Assembly (NCBI GenBank): GCA_905182985.1
Contig: CAJJDN010000013.1
Coordinates: 421,441 to 485,440, forward strand
DNA from: Paramecium sonneborni
Taxonomy: Eukaryota > Ciliophora > Oligohymenophorea > Peniculida > Parameciidae
DNA: 64,000 nt
Direction: 5' to 3'
A program made the position numbers and the translations under genes. Positions 63,545 through 64,000 of this stretch are shown in pieces. The first letter of the stretch is position 1. Each line of letters opens with the position of its first letter. The notes beneath the pieces are model-generated. The model saw only the letters and a program-made list of their open reading frames with translations. It had not been told where the DNA came from and did no database searches.

Positions 63545-64000
63545 AATTTATATTTTTAATCAAATTAATTTAAAACAAATTGGCGATCATATAGTTCATT
63601 TACTAAAATAATATTTCAAGGGTTTTTAAATTCAGCTAAATTAAATGAATCATATTTAGAATTGTCTAATTTTAATAAGTATGTATACTATCAATACTGC
63701 TATCTATCTTTATCCAGGATGGGAATTTGTAAATTTAAATTTATTCATTCTAGTTTAATCTCAAAATTCCCAATTATTATGATTCAAACAAATCTACTTA
63801 CATCAATCTTTCTTAATATTGATTTTTACTGATTTTCATAAGTAAAACAAAATCTTTCTCTTTTTAAAATTTTAATTTAATTCTAAGCTTTATTAACCAT
63901 ATGATAAAACTAAGAAAAAGAAATAATCCTTTTTACAAGTTAAACATTCTGTTTGTTTTCAGATTTTCTAGTCGTTATTAAGTAATATTATTTTATTCCA
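63545..64000. other. AT-rich end of window, no supported gene
   Basis: 456 nt after the EF-hand gene stop. No frame with protein-like composition and no telomere repeat. Confidence 0.6.

Overview
The window reads as nuclear DNA of a Paramecium-like ciliate, most likely the somatic macronuclear genome. Three things seen in the sequence support this. (1) Real genes read through TAA and TAG as glutamine and stop only at TGA (genetic code 6). (2) Introns are extremely short, mostly 19-34 nt with GTA...TAG/AAG ends. (3) The DNA is very AT-rich and genes are packed with very small gaps. No telomere repeat, CRISPR, prokaryotic operon, rRNA or convincing tRNA was found. Standard-code gene finding breaks almost every gene here, so the models below were built by hand with code 6 and intron phase. 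For most of them the length after intron removal is an exact multiple of three.

Layout: 1-8.8 kb, Myb/SANT protein, NEK kinase, a ubiquitin-like/ankyrin/PH/AGC kinase and a zinc-binding protein. 9-18 kb, coiled-coil protein, eIF4E, an ATG8-family protein, a large ubiquitin protease and a membrane RING-H2 protein. 18.9-29 kb, helix-turn-helix protein, SF-assemblin, ribosomal protein eL13, KIF-binding protein (KIFBP), coiled-coil protein, TAF9, an STK32-like kinase and ribosomal P2. 29.8-36 kb, a CaMK-like kinase, a rhomboid-like membrane protein, two hypothetical proteins and the most gene-poor stretch. 36.4-50.5 kb, B-box/WD40 protein, non-canonical poly(A) polymerase, acyl-CoA oxidase-like protein, cytochrome b5, TBC Rab-GAP, DHHC palmitoyltransferase, coiled-coil protein and MaoC hydratase. 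51-64 kb, VTT-domain membrane protein, arrestin, a long EF-hand protein, a cyclic-nucleotide-binding protein, a ciliate DNA-binding-like protein and an N-myristoylated-type EF-hand protein.

Four places carry direct duplications (1374, 1194, 274 and 1100 nt). Each pair is separated only by a single N, or by an 873-N gap. They look like unmerged overlapping contig ends rather than biology: collapsing the pair gives intact genes each time, and the MaoC gene becomes complete and in frame. One pair (KIFBP) has four clustered differences, three of them silent, which may reflect alleles or paralogous reads.

The genes are ordinary eukaryotic housekeeping and signalling functions and do not form a pathway cluster. 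The themes are kinases (four), Ca2+/cAMP signalling (EF-hand x2, cyclic-nucleotide binding), ubiquitin and autophagy (USP, RING-H2, ATG8), membrane traffic (TBC, DHHC, VTT, arrestin, rhomboid-like), translation (eIF4E, eL13, P2) and cytoskeleton (SF-assemblin, KIFBP). I saw no clearly new multi-gene system. The most interesting leads are degenerate active sites (ATG8 ending in Ser, pseudo-rhomboid, DLN and DMG kinases), the fused kinase architecture, and divergent start codons only 10-13 nt apart.
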